In this document: positions 17,214 to 25,837 of the stretch, in pieces
How the letters are laid out: each line of letters begins with the position of its first letter
Numbering within the stretch: the stretch's first letter is position 1
From: Bernardetia sp. ABR2-2B
GTDB taxonomy: Bacteria > Bacteroidota > Bacteroidia > Cytophagales > Bernardetiaceae
Reading direction: 5' to 3'
DNA length: 64,000 nt
Assembly: GCF_037126435.1 (NCBI RefSeq)
Contig: NZ_CP147020.1
Span: 1-64,000 of the forward strand
Notes under the pieces: generated by a model
Told to the model about the DNA's origin: nothing
Databases searched by the model: none
The model's input: only the letters and a program-made list of their open reading frames with translations
Program-made: the position numbers and the translations under genes

Positions 17214-18479
17214 ATGCCTACTCAAGAGCAAGTTGTACATTATTTTTATCGTCTGTTTCGTAGTACAGGAATGGAAGCAATGAATGCAAAGTATCTAAAT
17301 GCCTTTATTGCTGTCTGTATTTTATTTATTATTGTTCTCATTTTAGACCGTATTTTTAGGCAACTTTTTATACGTCTTATTACAGCAATTTCTAATAAGA
17401 CCAAAAATCAGTTTGATAATTTTTTAGTCAAAAACAATGCTGCTGGGCTTACGGCACATCTTTTTATACTCTTGTTTATTGTAAAAGCATTGCCATACGT
17501 ACTTTGGGATTTTCCTCAAACGTATGTTTATATCGAAAAAGCTGTCGATATTTTTGCCACTTTTGTAGTGGTTTTGTTGGTGCAGAGCATTTTGAGAACT
17601 TTTAGTGATTACCTCCAAACGATGCCTAATTTCCGTGATAAACCTATTCATAGTTATGTGCAGGTTTTTATGATTTTTGCTTGGTTGGCTGCCGTTGTTT
17701 ATATTTTTACTATTCTGACAAACAAATCTCCTTGGACATTTTTCTCTGCTTTGGGCGCACTTTCTGCTGTGATTTTGCTTGTTTTTAAAGATACTATTTT
17801 GGGTTTTGTGGCAAGTATTCAGGTTACTGTCAATGATATGGTCAGAATTGGCGATTGGATAACAATGGATAAATATAATGCTGATGGCGACGTGATAGAA
17901 ATTAGTTTGGCGACCGTAAAAGTGCAGAATTTTGATAAAACGATTACTACCATTCCTACTTATTATCTGATTTCGGATTCGTTTAGAAACTGGCGAGGAA
18001 TGACACGTTCGGAAGGAAGGAGAATAAAACGTTCTATTCTTTTGAAAGTTTCTAGTATTCATTATTTGACTAATGAAGAAATAACAGAACTTAAAAATAT
18101 TGATTTGATAAAAGGCTATTTAGACACAATGGACAGCGAAGTAAATAATTACAATAAGGAACTCAACAGCAATAAAACACTACTTTTGAATGGCAGAAAT
18201 ATGACAAATTTGGGAGTTTTTAGAATTTATATTGAAGAATATCTCAAACAAAATCCTCATATTAATAACGATATGATAATGATGAGCAGACAATTAGAAG
18301 CCACTCCACAAGGTGTTCCTTTAGAAATTTATGCTTTTAGTAAAACAAAAGCGTGGTTAGAATATGAAAAAGTAGTTTCTGATATTTTTGACCATTTGTT
18401 TGCTGCCGTTCCTTATTTCAACCTAGAACTTTTTGAAGCTCCTTCTAATGTTTTGGCGATTAAGAGGGATAAGAGGTAA
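17214..18479 (+). CDS. MscS-family mechanosensitive ion channel
   Basis: The protein has 421 residues with about five transmembrane helices. The pore-lining helix (about 180-200) has the Ala/Gly-rich pattern ALGALSAVILLVFKDTILG. A beta domain follows, with VRIGDWITM and DGDVIEISLATVKVQNFDKT, the signature of MscS proteins of the YbdG/MscM branch, and a long C-terminal cytoplasmic domain. Such channels release solutes on membrane tension after hypo-osmotic shock. It stands alone, transcribed away from the sirtuin gene. The start is the ATG at 17214, just after short TAATCCG repeats. Confidence 0.92.
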   Translation: MPTQEQVVHYFYRLFRSTGMEAMNAKYLNAFIAVCILFIIVLILDRIFRQLFIRLITAISNKTKNQFDNFLVKNNAAGLTAHLFILLFIVKALPYVLWDFPQTYVYIEKAVDIFATFVVVLLVQSILRTFSDYLQTMPNFRDKPIHSYVQVFMIFAWLAAVVYIFTILTNKSPWTFFSALGALSAVILLVFKDTILGFVASIQVTVNDMVRIGDWITMDKYNADGDVIEISLATVKVQNFDKTITTIPTYYLISDSFRNWRGMTRSEGRRIKRSILLKVSSIHYLTNEEITELKNIDLIKGYLDTMDSEVNNYNKELNSNKTLLLNGRNMTNLGVFRIYIEEYLKQNPHINNDMIMMSRQLEATPQGVPLEIYAFSKTKAWLEYEKVVSDIFDHLFAAVPYFNLELFEAPSNVLAIKRDKR

Positions 18480-18583
18480 ATTTCGATTACGGATTACGAT
18501 TATGACTTTTTTTAAAACGAAAGTTATTAATATATTTATTTTTATATATATGAATACTGACTATTTAAACTTAAAGAAGTAGA

Positions 18584-20878
18584 ATGAATGATTACGATTT
18601 TTCAACTCTCAATGACAAAGAATTTGAATCTTTAGTAAAAGATTTACTGAATGCTGAGTTTGAACTTGAATTACAAGATTTTAAAAAGGGAAGAGATAAG
18701 GGAATAGATTTGAGATATTCAACGCCTGAAAATGATAATTCATTAGTAGTACAAGTCAAACACTATGTAAAATCAAAATATGCAAATCTAAAGCATGGTA
18801 TGATAAATACTGAGCTTCCAAAAGTAAAGAAGCTAAAGCCAAATAGATACATAGTAGTAACATCTTTAGAGTTAGCTGCTTATCAAAAAGATGAGTTAAA
18901 AAAGGCATTGCATCCCTTTGTTTCGACATCACAGGATATAATCGCAAGAAATGAATTGAATGATTATTTATCCAAAAACGAAGAAATAGAAAAAAAATAC
19001 TTCAAGCTATGGTTTTCAAGTATCAATGTATTTAATTCCATTCTGAATAATGCTGTTGAAGGAAGAACAAGATATTTAATAGAAAAAATAAAAAGAAAAC
19101 TTCCACTTTATGTTCCTACTAAAAAAACAGATGAAGCAAACAAGATACTGGAAAAGGAAAAACTATTACTTATAACAGGTCAGCCAGGAATTGGCAAAAC
19201 TACTTTGGCAGAAGTTCTATTACTTGAAAAAGCTGAAAGAGGATATAAGATATATCAAATTGAAAATGTAAGAGATGCAGAGGATGTAATTACTCAGAAT
19301 CCTAAGCAAAAACAGTTATTTTATTTTGATGATTTTTTAGGTGAAAGTTACTTAGAAATAGTAAATGCTGATAAAACAGAAACTCAACTGACTAATTTTA
19401 TTGATAGAATTAGACATTCAGAAAATAAATATTTAATACTGACAACTCGTACAGTTATTCTAAATCATGCAAACAAAAAACATGAAAAAATAAATCGTTT
19501 ATCTTTAAATAGAAAAAAGTTTGAGATAGAATTAACTGATTATGATAATTATCATAAGGCTTTAATATTATATAATCATTTATATTTTAGTGAAATTAGT
19601 AAAGAGTTGTACAATACTATATTAAAAGAGAGGTTTTATTGGGATATTATAAAACATAAAAATTATACACCACGAATTGTTGAATTTTTATCTACAAATG
19701 ATGAAATATACAATTTAACCCCCATTCAATACAAAGATTTTATAATAAAAAATTTGAATAACCCCAAAGAAATTTGGAAGAAGTCGTTCGAAAATCAAAT
19801 TTCTGATTTAGACAGGTTTTTATTACTTACCTTATTTACTCTTGGAGCAAGTACAGAGATAAGTGTTTTGAGGAAATCATATGAAAATAGATTAAATTTT
19901 GAAAGAAAATTTAATAATCTATCTGTAAATTCTATTGCTTTTGAAAATTCAATCAAAATACTACAAAATGGATTTATAATATCAAAAATTTATGATAGAG
20001 ATTCAGATAAACAATATTTTGATTTTATCAATCCATCATTAACAGACTTTTTGATTCCATATATTGAGCAATCACATTCAACAAAAAAAGATATAATCTC
20101 CAGTATACTTTACATAGAGCAATTCAGAAGATTTAATCCTAGAGAAAAAGTGTTCACACTTGATAATGAGATTCAAAGTATCATTTTCGATAAGATAGCT
20201 AGTAATATTTGGACAGCAAATACTGATAGTATGTATTATACAGACTATAAAGTTTATATAGAACAATTAAATATTCTATATAATTACTGTGAAAGTTGTG
20301 ACATTGATTCTCAATTTTTGACTATACTAAAGAATATAAATTTTTCAAATGTAAATGAGAAAATGATGATGGTTATGTTTAATGCTCAAAAGTTAGAAGA
20401 TAGCTTTATTTATTTAAAAGATCATTTTATAGAATATATAGAACCATTAATAGAGAGAGTAGATAATATAGAAAATGCTGATAAAATAAAAGAATTATTT
20501 AATATTTATGGTTATAATTATGAAGAATATTCAGATTACGCTGGGTCAGACTATATTTGTGAGATGATTGGAAATATATTATATAATGAAGAAGAAAAAA
20601 TAAAAGACGAGTATGAGGCTACTGTTTTAGATTTTGATGATATATATTGGGAGTATGAAAAGTTAGATAGTTTAGTAAAGAAACTAAACAATGAATTCTT
20701 AGAATATGGGAATTTATCCCTTTATAGTGATTATAAAATCTATTTAGATGAGAATTATTGGGAAGAGGTAATTGAACGAAATAAAGAAAAAGCAGCAAAG
20801 GAAGAATTAGCAGCAGAAGATAAATATGAGTATTATCAAGAAAATAATGATTTTGAGATAGATAATCTATTTGATTAG
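18584..20878 (+). CDS. Mrr-like nuclease fused to STAND NTPase (nSTAND3-like); candidate anti-phage protein
   Basis: The 764-residue protein has two recognisable parts. Residues 1-125 look like an Mrr-type PD-(D/E)xK nuclease: FEXLVKDLLNAEF start, GxD motif with Asp42 in GIDLRY, and QVK with Lys59 as the catalytic lysine. Residues about 160-330 form a P-loop NTPase: Walker A GQPGIGKTT (199-207), Walker B FYFDD (246-250) and a sensor LILTTRT (284-290). The remainder is a long helical, acidic region that would suit a sensor or repeat domain. Mrr/nSTAND3 proteins are predicted or shown to be conflict proteins that recognise phage signals, oligomerise and cut DNA. The gene is poorer in G+C and richer in ATA codons than its neighbours, which suggests transfer. 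A PARG-like gene follows 79 bases later. Function is inferred. Confidence 0.8.
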   Translation: MNDYDFSTLNDKEFESLVKDLLNAEFELELQDFKKGRDKGIDLRYSTPENDNSLVVQVKHYVKSKYANLKHGMINTELPKVKKLKPNRYIVVTSLELAAYQKDELKKALHPFVSTSQDIIARNELNDYLSKNEEIEKKYFKLWFSSINVFNSILNNAVEGRTRYLIEKIKRKLPLYVPTKKTDEANKILEKEKLLLITGQPGIGKTTLAEVLLLEKAERGYKIYQIENVRDAEDVITQNPKQKQLFYFDDFLGESYLEIVNADKTETQLTNFIDRIRHSENKYLILTTRTVILNHANKKHEKINRLSLNRKKFEIELTDYDNYHKALILYNHLYFSEISKELYNTILKERFYWDIIKHKNYTPRIVEFLSTNDEIYNLTPIQYKDFIIKNLNNPKEIWKKSFENQISDLDRFLLLTLFTLGASTEISVLRKSYENRLNFERKFNNLSVNSIAFENSIKILQNGFIISKIYDRDSDKQYFDFINPSLTDFLIPYIEQSHSTKKDIISSILYIEQFRRFNPREKVFTLDNEIQSIIFDKIASNIWTANTDSMYYTDYKVYIEQLNILYNYCESCDIDSQFLTILKNINFSNVNEKMMMVMFNAQKLEDSFIYLKDHFIEYIEPLIERVDNIENADKIKELFNIYGYNYEEYSDYAGSDYICEMIGNILYNEEEKIKDEYEATVLDFDDIYWEYEKLDSLVKKLNNEFLEYGNLSLYSDYKIYLDENYWEEVIERNKEKAAKEELAAEDKYEYYQENNDFEIDNLFD

Positions 20879-20957
20879 AATAAAATCGAACTAAAACCCA
20901 CCAAAAAACTGTTTGCATAGAGAATAAAAAAACAACTAACACCTAAAGCAAACAGAA

Positions 20958-21791
20958 ATGCAAAAATCAAGACGTATAAGTATTGCAAAAGATACCGTTG
21001 AGGTAATCAAAAATGGTTTTTATATCAATCAGAAAAATGAAAAAGTAGATATATCAGAAATTCAAGAATATGCACAGAGCAATTCAGAGCTTTTTGAAGC
21101 AAAAGATAATTTTATGTTAGAAGCGCATTATGAGCCTTTGAAAAGTGTCAAAAGAAAATATTATACGCAGAATGAATCCGTTATGGTCGTCATTGATAAT
21201 CTATTGAAGGCGAATAATGAACCTGTTTTTTGCCTGAATTTTGCTTCTGCCAAAAATATTGGTGGTGGTTTTCTGACAGGCGCACAGGCACAAGAGGAAT
21301 CTATCGCACGAGTAACAGGGCTTAGTGCTTGTTGTTTTGAGTTTTTTGAGGAATATTATCAGTTTCATCGCAGTAGAAAAAGTATGCTTTATACCGATAC
21401 GATGATTTATTCGCCTAATGTTCCGATTTTCAAAAATGATGAAGGAGAATATTTAGACCAGCCACAAAAAGTAAGTATTCTGACTTCGGCTGCCGTAAAT
21501 GCAGGAGTTGTAAGAAGACAAGAGAGAAAACGAATAGACAAAATAATTCCTGTGATGTATCAGCGAACTGAAAAAGTATTGGCTATTGCTCATCGCAACG
21601 GTTATAAAAATTTAGTTTTGGGAGCGTGGGGCTGTGGAGTTTTTCAAAATGAACCTGCTGATATTGCCAAGATTTTTCATGAACTTCTGACTACGAAATT
21701 TGAAAACTGCTTTGAAGAAGTTGTTTTTGCTATCAAGACCAATCAAGAAAAAATTATTAATCCTTTTTTGAAGTATTTTCCTGAATATTAA
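20958..21791 (+). CDS. Microbial-type PARG-like ADP-ribose glycohydrolase (TIGR02452 type)
   Basis: This 277-residue protein carries the bacterial-type poly(ADP-ribose) glycohydrolase signature. FASAKNIGGGFLTG is followed by AQAQEE: GGG at 102-104 and the catalytic glutamate pair in QEE at 112-114, a GGG-X7-QEE spacing. Further conserved segments are YSPNVPIFKND, the SILTSAAVN strand and LGAWGCGVFQNEP. Enzymes of this family hydrolyse ADP-ribose linkages on proteins or nucleic acids. It starts 79 bases after the STAND-nuclease gene on the same strand and ends before a terminator. A role as antidote, regulator or counter-defence to ADP-ribosylation in that system is a hypothesis. Its codon use resembles the host more than the STAND gene does. 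Confidence 0.88.
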   Translation: MQKSRRISIAKDTVEVIKNGFYINQKNEKVDISEIQEYAQSNSELFEAKDNFMLEAHYEPLKSVKRKYYTQNESVMVVIDNLLKANNEPVFCLNFASAKNIGGGFLTGAQAQEESIARVTGLSACCFEFFEEYYQFHRSRKSMLYTDTMIYSPNVPIFKNDEGEYLDQPQKVSILTSAAVNAGVVRRQERKRIDKIIPVMYQRTEKVLAIAHRNGYKNLVLGAWGCGVFQNEPADIAKIFHELLTTKFENCFEEVVFAIKTNQEKIINPFLKYFPEY

Positions 21792-21800
21792 AAAAGAATA

Positions 21801-21889
21801 AATAGGTCAGCCCCAAAGAACAGACCATTTATTGAGACTAAAAATAGAAGAGGTTCACTACAAACGGTCTGCTCTACGAGACCGACCTA
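21801..21889. repeat. Palindromic REP-like segment after the PARG-like gene
   Basis: TAGGTC (21803-21808) pairs with GACCTA (21884-21889). Within this, CGGTCT-GCTCTACG-AGACCG (21865-21884) is its own hairpin, and GAACAGACC / GGTCTGCTC form an imperfect arm pair. Such G+C-richer palindromes in an AT-rich spacer suggest a dispersed repeat. Confidence 0.55.
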
Positions 21890-21911
21890 CCATTTATTCA
21901 AATTGATTAAA

Positions 21912-21939
21912 GACAAGCTAGAATACAGCTTGTTTTTTT
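21912..21939 (+). terminator. Terminator downstream of the PARG-like gene
   Basis: ACAAGCT / AGCTTGT form a seven-pair stem around an AGAATAC-type loop, followed by seven T residues. Confidence 0.8.
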
Positions 21940-22058
21940 ATTATAGATATTTAAGTTTTTTTTTAGATGTTTTCCTAAAAGAACCCAAGTTTAGCGACTG
22001 TTTTTTTAGTAATTTTCCTTTTTAGATTATTACCATTACTCAAAATATCTTCAAACGA

Positions 22059-24680
22059 ATGAAATTAAAAGTATTACCTATTCTATTTTTTGTTTTTTTT
22101 CTTCTAACAAATCAAATTTTTGCTCAAAAAACAAAACTAATATCTTCAAAAATTGAAAACTATTATTTTGAAACGCTAAAGAAGCAAAACCAAGAACTCA
22201 AATTTAACCCTGCTATTCCCACTCCAAAAGATGTTTTGGGTTTTGAAGTGGGCGACTGGCACGTTTCGCACGACAAACTTCTTTTTTATTTACACACTCT
22301 AGCACAGCAATCTGAAAGGATAAGTATTGATACTATCGGATTTACACACGAACAGCGTCCACTTATTCAACTAATTATAACAAATCCTACAAATCAATCA
22401 AGGTTAGAAGAAATACGCAAAAAGCATGTTGAGCTGACAAATTCTAATTCTGCAACCGTTTCTACTGAAAATCTTCCTGTTGTGGTTTGGCAAGGATACA
22501 GCATTCATGGAAATGAAGCGAGTGGTAGTAATGCAGCACTTTTATATGCCTATTATTTGGCTGCTGCCGAAGGAGATGAAATTGAAAATAAACTCAAAAA
22601 TGCTGTTGTTATTCTTGACCCAAGTTTTAATCCTGACGGTCTGAATCGTTTTGCAAGTTGGGTAAATATGCACAAAAGTAAGTCGCAAGTAACAGACCCA
22701 AATCGTAGAGAAACAAACGAACCTTTTCCAAGAGGAAGAACAAATCATTATTGGTTTGATTTGAATAGAGATTGGTTGCCTGTTCAACAGCCTGAAAGTA
22801 AGGCACGTTTGAAGCGTTTCCACGAGTGGAAGCCAAACATTCTGACAGACCACCACGAAATGGGAACAAATAGTAGTTTCTTTTTTCAACCGGGAGTTCC
22901 TCAAAGAACAAACCCAATTACACCACAAAAAAATCAAGAACTGACGGCTAAAATAGGAACATTTCACGCCAATTTTTTGGATAATATTGGTTCGCTTTAT
23001 TATACAGAACAAAGCTTTGATGATTTTTATTACGGAAAAGGCTCTACTTATCCAGATGTAAATGGTTCGGTTGGGATTCTTTTCGAACAAGCAAGTGCAA
23101 GAGGACACGCACAGGATAGTGAAAATGAAGTTATTACTTTTGATTTTGCTATTCGTAATCAACTCACTACTTCACTTTCTACGTTAGAAGCTGCCGTAAA
23201 TATTAGAAAAGAACTTTTAGATTATCAACAAAATTTTTATAAAACGACTGCTGATTTTGCTAAAAACTCTACTGAAAAGGGATATTTAATTGGAGGAAAA
23301 AATGATATTCCACGTTTTGAAGAGCTTCTGAAAATTTTGGAAACGCATCAAATTGATTTTTATTCATTAAATAAAGATGAGGTAAAAGAAAATCAAGATA
23401 ATAATTCAATTACTTTTTCTGATAACAATTCAGTAATTATCCCTATCAATCAAACACAAGGAAGACTTGTGAAAGCCATTTTTGATACGCCAAAGACTTT
23501 TAAGGATAGTATTTTTTATGATGTTTCGGCGTGGACATTTTCTTATGCTTTTGGTTTGGAACAAAAAAATCTTTCTCAAGGTGAGGTTTCAAATCTAAAA
23601 GGAGAAAAAATAGAAGCTAATTATTTTTCAGAAAAATTTAATATAGAAAATAAAAAATTACAAAAAAGTGAAATTGGTTATCTGATTGACTGGAAAAACT
23701 ATTATGCTCCAAAACTAGTAAATAGATTATTAGAAATAAATTTGAATATCAAAGTTAGTGAGGAGCCTTTTTCTTATATAATGAATGACAAGAAAGTAGA
23801 TTTTGCTAGAGGAACTATTTTCATTAAAGCTCCTGCTGATGAATCTGAATCAGATAATTTATTGCAATTATTAACAGAATCAAGTGAAGAACATTCTATC
23901 AAAATTACTGCCTTAGAAACAGGACTTACAGATAAAGGCGTTGATTTGGGAAGTCCTAGTTTTCAGACATTGAGTTTGCCAAAAGTTTTGGTGGTTGTGG
24001 GTGAAGGCGTAAATTCGTATGAGACAGGTGAAATTTGGCATTTGTTAGACGCTCGTTATGGAATGAAAGTTTCTTTGATTGAGGCGAGAGAACTTTCAAC
24101 AATTAATCTGCACGATTACACAACGATTATTTTGCCGAGTGGTTATCCTAAAAATTTTAATCCGAATACGATTGCTAGTTGGACAGAAAACGGAGGTACT
24201 CTGATTGCTATTGGTTCTGCTATTAATTATCTGAAAGGAACTTCTTTTTTTACATTAGCTCAAAAAACATCTGCTGCGAGTTCAGAACAAAAGCAGCGTT
24301 TGATGTATAAAGATAGAAGCAACGATAGAGGAGCAAATTATGTAGGGGGACTTATTTTGGAAGGAAAATTAGATTTATCAAATCCAATTACTTTTGGTTA
24401 CGAATCTGAAACGATACGCATTTTTAAAGATAATAGTGTCTTTTTGGATTATTCTGAAAATCCTTATACGATGCCTCTTGTTTATACTCAAAATCCTCAA
24501 AGGAATGTAGTGAGTGGTTATTTATCTGATTCTAACAAAGAAAAATTAAAGAATGGTGTTTCTATTATTTCAAAAAATGTAGGTAGAGGAAAGTTTGTTG
24601 CTTTTGCAGACAATCCAAACTTTAGAGCATTTTGGTATGGAACAAATCGTCTTTTTGTAAATGCAATTTTTTTTAAATAA
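22059..24680 (+). CDS. Secreted M14-family zinc carboxypeptidase-like metallopeptidase
   Basis: The 873-residue protein begins with a lipophilic signal peptide (about 1-23, ending FAQ). The M14 domain occupies about residues 60-380: the zinc motif SIHGNEASG near 150, the LDPSFNPDG segment, and DHHEMGTNSSFFFQPG near 265-280, which supplies the third ligand region. The C-terminal half (about 600-860) resembles the non-catalytic class-I glutamine-amidotransferase-like fold found at the end of many Bacteroidota M14 proteins (VLVVVGEGVNSYETGEIWHLLD). It probably acts in the periplasm or outside the cell on peptides. It is monocistronic with its own terminator. The start is the ATG at 22059. Confidence 0.9.
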   Translation: MKLKVLPILFFVFFLLTNQIFAQKTKLISSKIENYYFETLKKQNQELKFNPAIPTPKDVLGFEVGDWHVSHDKLLFYLHTLAQQSERISIDTIGFTHEQRPLIQLIITNPTNQSRLEEIRKKHVELTNSNSATVSTENLPVVVWQGYSIHGNEASGSNAALLYAYYLAAAEGDEIENKLKNAVVILDPSFNPDGLNRFASWVNMHKSKSQVTDPNRRETNEPFPRGRTNHYWFDLNRDWLPVQQPESKARLKRFHEWKPNILTDHHEMGTNSSFFFQPGVPQRTNPITPQKNQELTAKIGTFHANFLDNIGSLYYTEQSFDDFYYGKGSTYPDVNGSVGILFEQASARGHAQDSENEVITFDFAIRNQLTTSLSTLEAAVNIRKELLDYQQNFYKTTADFAKNSTEKGYLIGGKNDIPRFEELLKILETHQIDFYSLNKDEVKENQDNNSITFSDNNSVIIPINQTQGRLVKAIFDTPKTFKDSIFYDVSAWTFSYAFGLEQKNLSQGEVSNLKGEKIEANYFSEKFNIENKKLQKSEIGYLIDWKNYYAPKLVNRLLEINLNIKVSEEPFSYIMNDKKVDFARGTIFIKAPADESESDNLLQLLTESSEEHSIKITALETGLTDKGVDLGSPSFQTLSLPKVLVVVGEGVNSYETGEIWHLLDARYGMKVSLIEARELSTINLHDYTTIILPSGYPKNFNPNTIASWTENGGTLIAIGSAINYLKGTSFFTLAQKTSAASSEQKQRLMYKDRSNDRGANYVGGLILEGKLDLSNPITFGYESETIRIFKDNSVFLDYSENPYTMPLVYTQNPQRNVVSGYLSDSNKEKLKNGVSIISKNVGRGKFVAFADNPNFRAFWYGTNRLFVNAIFFK

Positions 24681-24745
24681 AATTATTTTTCAACCATAGG
24701 GATTGATTAGGAAAGGCAAGAGAATAAAACTCATATAAAAATTAC

Positions 24746-24786
24746 AAAAGCAAGTGTTTCTGAAATAGAAATACTTGCTTTTTTTA
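24746..24786 (+). terminator. Terminator after the M14 peptidase gene
   Basis: AAAAGCAAGTGTTTCT and AGAAATACTTGCTTTT pair with one G-U-type mismatch, followed by a T-run. Confidence 0.85.
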
Positions 24787-24827
24787 AAAATACAAGTGAT
24801 AGACAACTTTCCTTAAATGATAACTGA

Positions 24828-24881
24828 TTATATCTTAAATCCCATTACTAAAATATCATCGATTTGATAAAAGTTTCTACT
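24828..24881 (-). pseudogene. C-terminal relic of a SpoIIE-type phosphatase (first copy)
   Basis: On the minus strand the codons before the stop at 24828-24830 read NFYQIDDILVMGFKI. This is the same tail as the intact sensor phosphatase at 26964 (EQIDDICVMGIKI). Two codons upstream of the matching part the frame meets a stop (24882-24884), so only the last ~16 codons survive. The matching is also seen in the DNA, not only in the translation. Confidence 0.7.
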
Positions 24882-24909
24882 CTACCTTTTTTATAATTCA
24901 AATATGCAA

Positions 24910-24917
24910 TATATTTG
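24910..24917 (+). promoter_or_regulatory. Candidate -7 element of the hydrolase-desaturase operon
   Basis: TATATTTG is an exact TAnnTTTG match 31 bases upstream of the hydrolase ATG. No convincing -33 TTG is seen at normal spacing, so support is weak. Confidence 0.3.
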
Positions 24918-24947
24918 CGGATATAATAATGTAATATTGAATAAAAA

Positions 24948-25832
24948 ATGCAACCTGTACACACAAAAATAGATACAATAAAAGGTTTCGGAGATGAAGT
25001 GTTATCAGTTACTTCCTACAAAACCGAAAGCATAAAATCAAAAGGAATTATAATGATAAATCCTGCAACTGCTGTAAAGCAAAGTTTATATGCTAGTTTT
25101 GCAAAATTTATAGCATCGCATAATTATATTGTTGTTACTTTTGACTACCAAGGCATTGGACTCTCAAGAAACAAAAAAATTACAGATTATAAAACTACTT
25201 TGCACCAGTATAGTCAAGATGCAAAAGCTGTCTTTGATTATCTTACCAAAAAGTATGAGCAAAATATTCTGATTATAGGACATAGTGTGGGAAGTAGTTT
25301 TATAGGATTTTCAAAAAGCAATACAAGTAAAAAGCTTATTGGAGCTTATTGCATTTGTATGCAGAGTGGTTATAAAGGCTATGCCCCATCTAAAAAAACA
25401 AAAACAAAGTTGAACTTACTCTATTATGGAATAATACCAATATTAACGATTTTAAAAGGGTATTTACCTGCTAAATCATTAAAATTAGGAGAAGATTTAC
25501 CAAAAGAAGTAGCTAGAGAATTTGCTCAATGGGGAAAAAATAAGAGATATAACTTAGATTTTATAGAACAAAATCCGTCTTATAATCATTTTGAATCTCT
25601 GTCATTTCCTATGCACTTAGTCAATTTTTCTGACGATGAATGGAGTACGAAAGATTCTATTGATGATGTTGCTAATCTATTTTCTAATTGTAAAATAGAG
25701 AGAGAGTATATTAATCCACAGGAAGTAGGAATAAAAAAAATAGGACATATGGGTTTTTTTAGTCCTCGTTGCAAACAGACTTTATGGGCGAGTTCTTTAA
25801 AATGGATAAATCAAGTTTTTGACAAAAATTAA
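24948..25832 (+). CDS. Alpha/beta hydrolase (serine hydrolase)
   Basis: This 294-residue alpha/beta-hydrolase has the nucleophile elbow GHSVGSS (about residue 108), an early FDYQGIGLS oxyanion-type segment, an acid residue in SDDEWSTKDSI and a likely catalytic His in KIGHMGFFSP near the C-terminus. It has no signal peptide. It resembles the S33/PldB-like lipase or esterase group of proteins acting on lipids or esters. Its stop is only five bases before the desaturase start, so the two are surely one operon and may handle the same lipid. The substrate is unknown. Confidence 0.85.
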   Translation: MQPVHTKIDTIKGFGDEVLSVTSYKTESIKSKGIIMINPATAVKQSLYASFAKFIASHNYIVVTFDYQGIGLSRNKKITDYKTTLHQYSQDAKAVFDYLTKKYEQNILIIGHSVGSSFIGFSKSNTSKKLIGAYCICMQSGYKGYAPSKKTKTKLNLLYYGIIPILTILKGYLPAKSLKLGEDLPKEVAREFAQWGKNKRYNLDFIEQNPSYNHFESLSFPMHLVNFSDDEWSTKDSIDDVANLFSNCKIEREYINPQEVGIKKIGHMGFFSPRCKQTLWASSLKWINQVFDKN

Positions 25833-25837
25833 ATGTA

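Noticed and set aside
16097-21791. Sirtuin, MscS, STAND nuclease and PARG as one NAD/ADP-ribose system
   Set aside because: The sirtuin is on the opposite strand and is separated by an unrelated channel gene; only the STAND/PARG pair is close enough to be considered.
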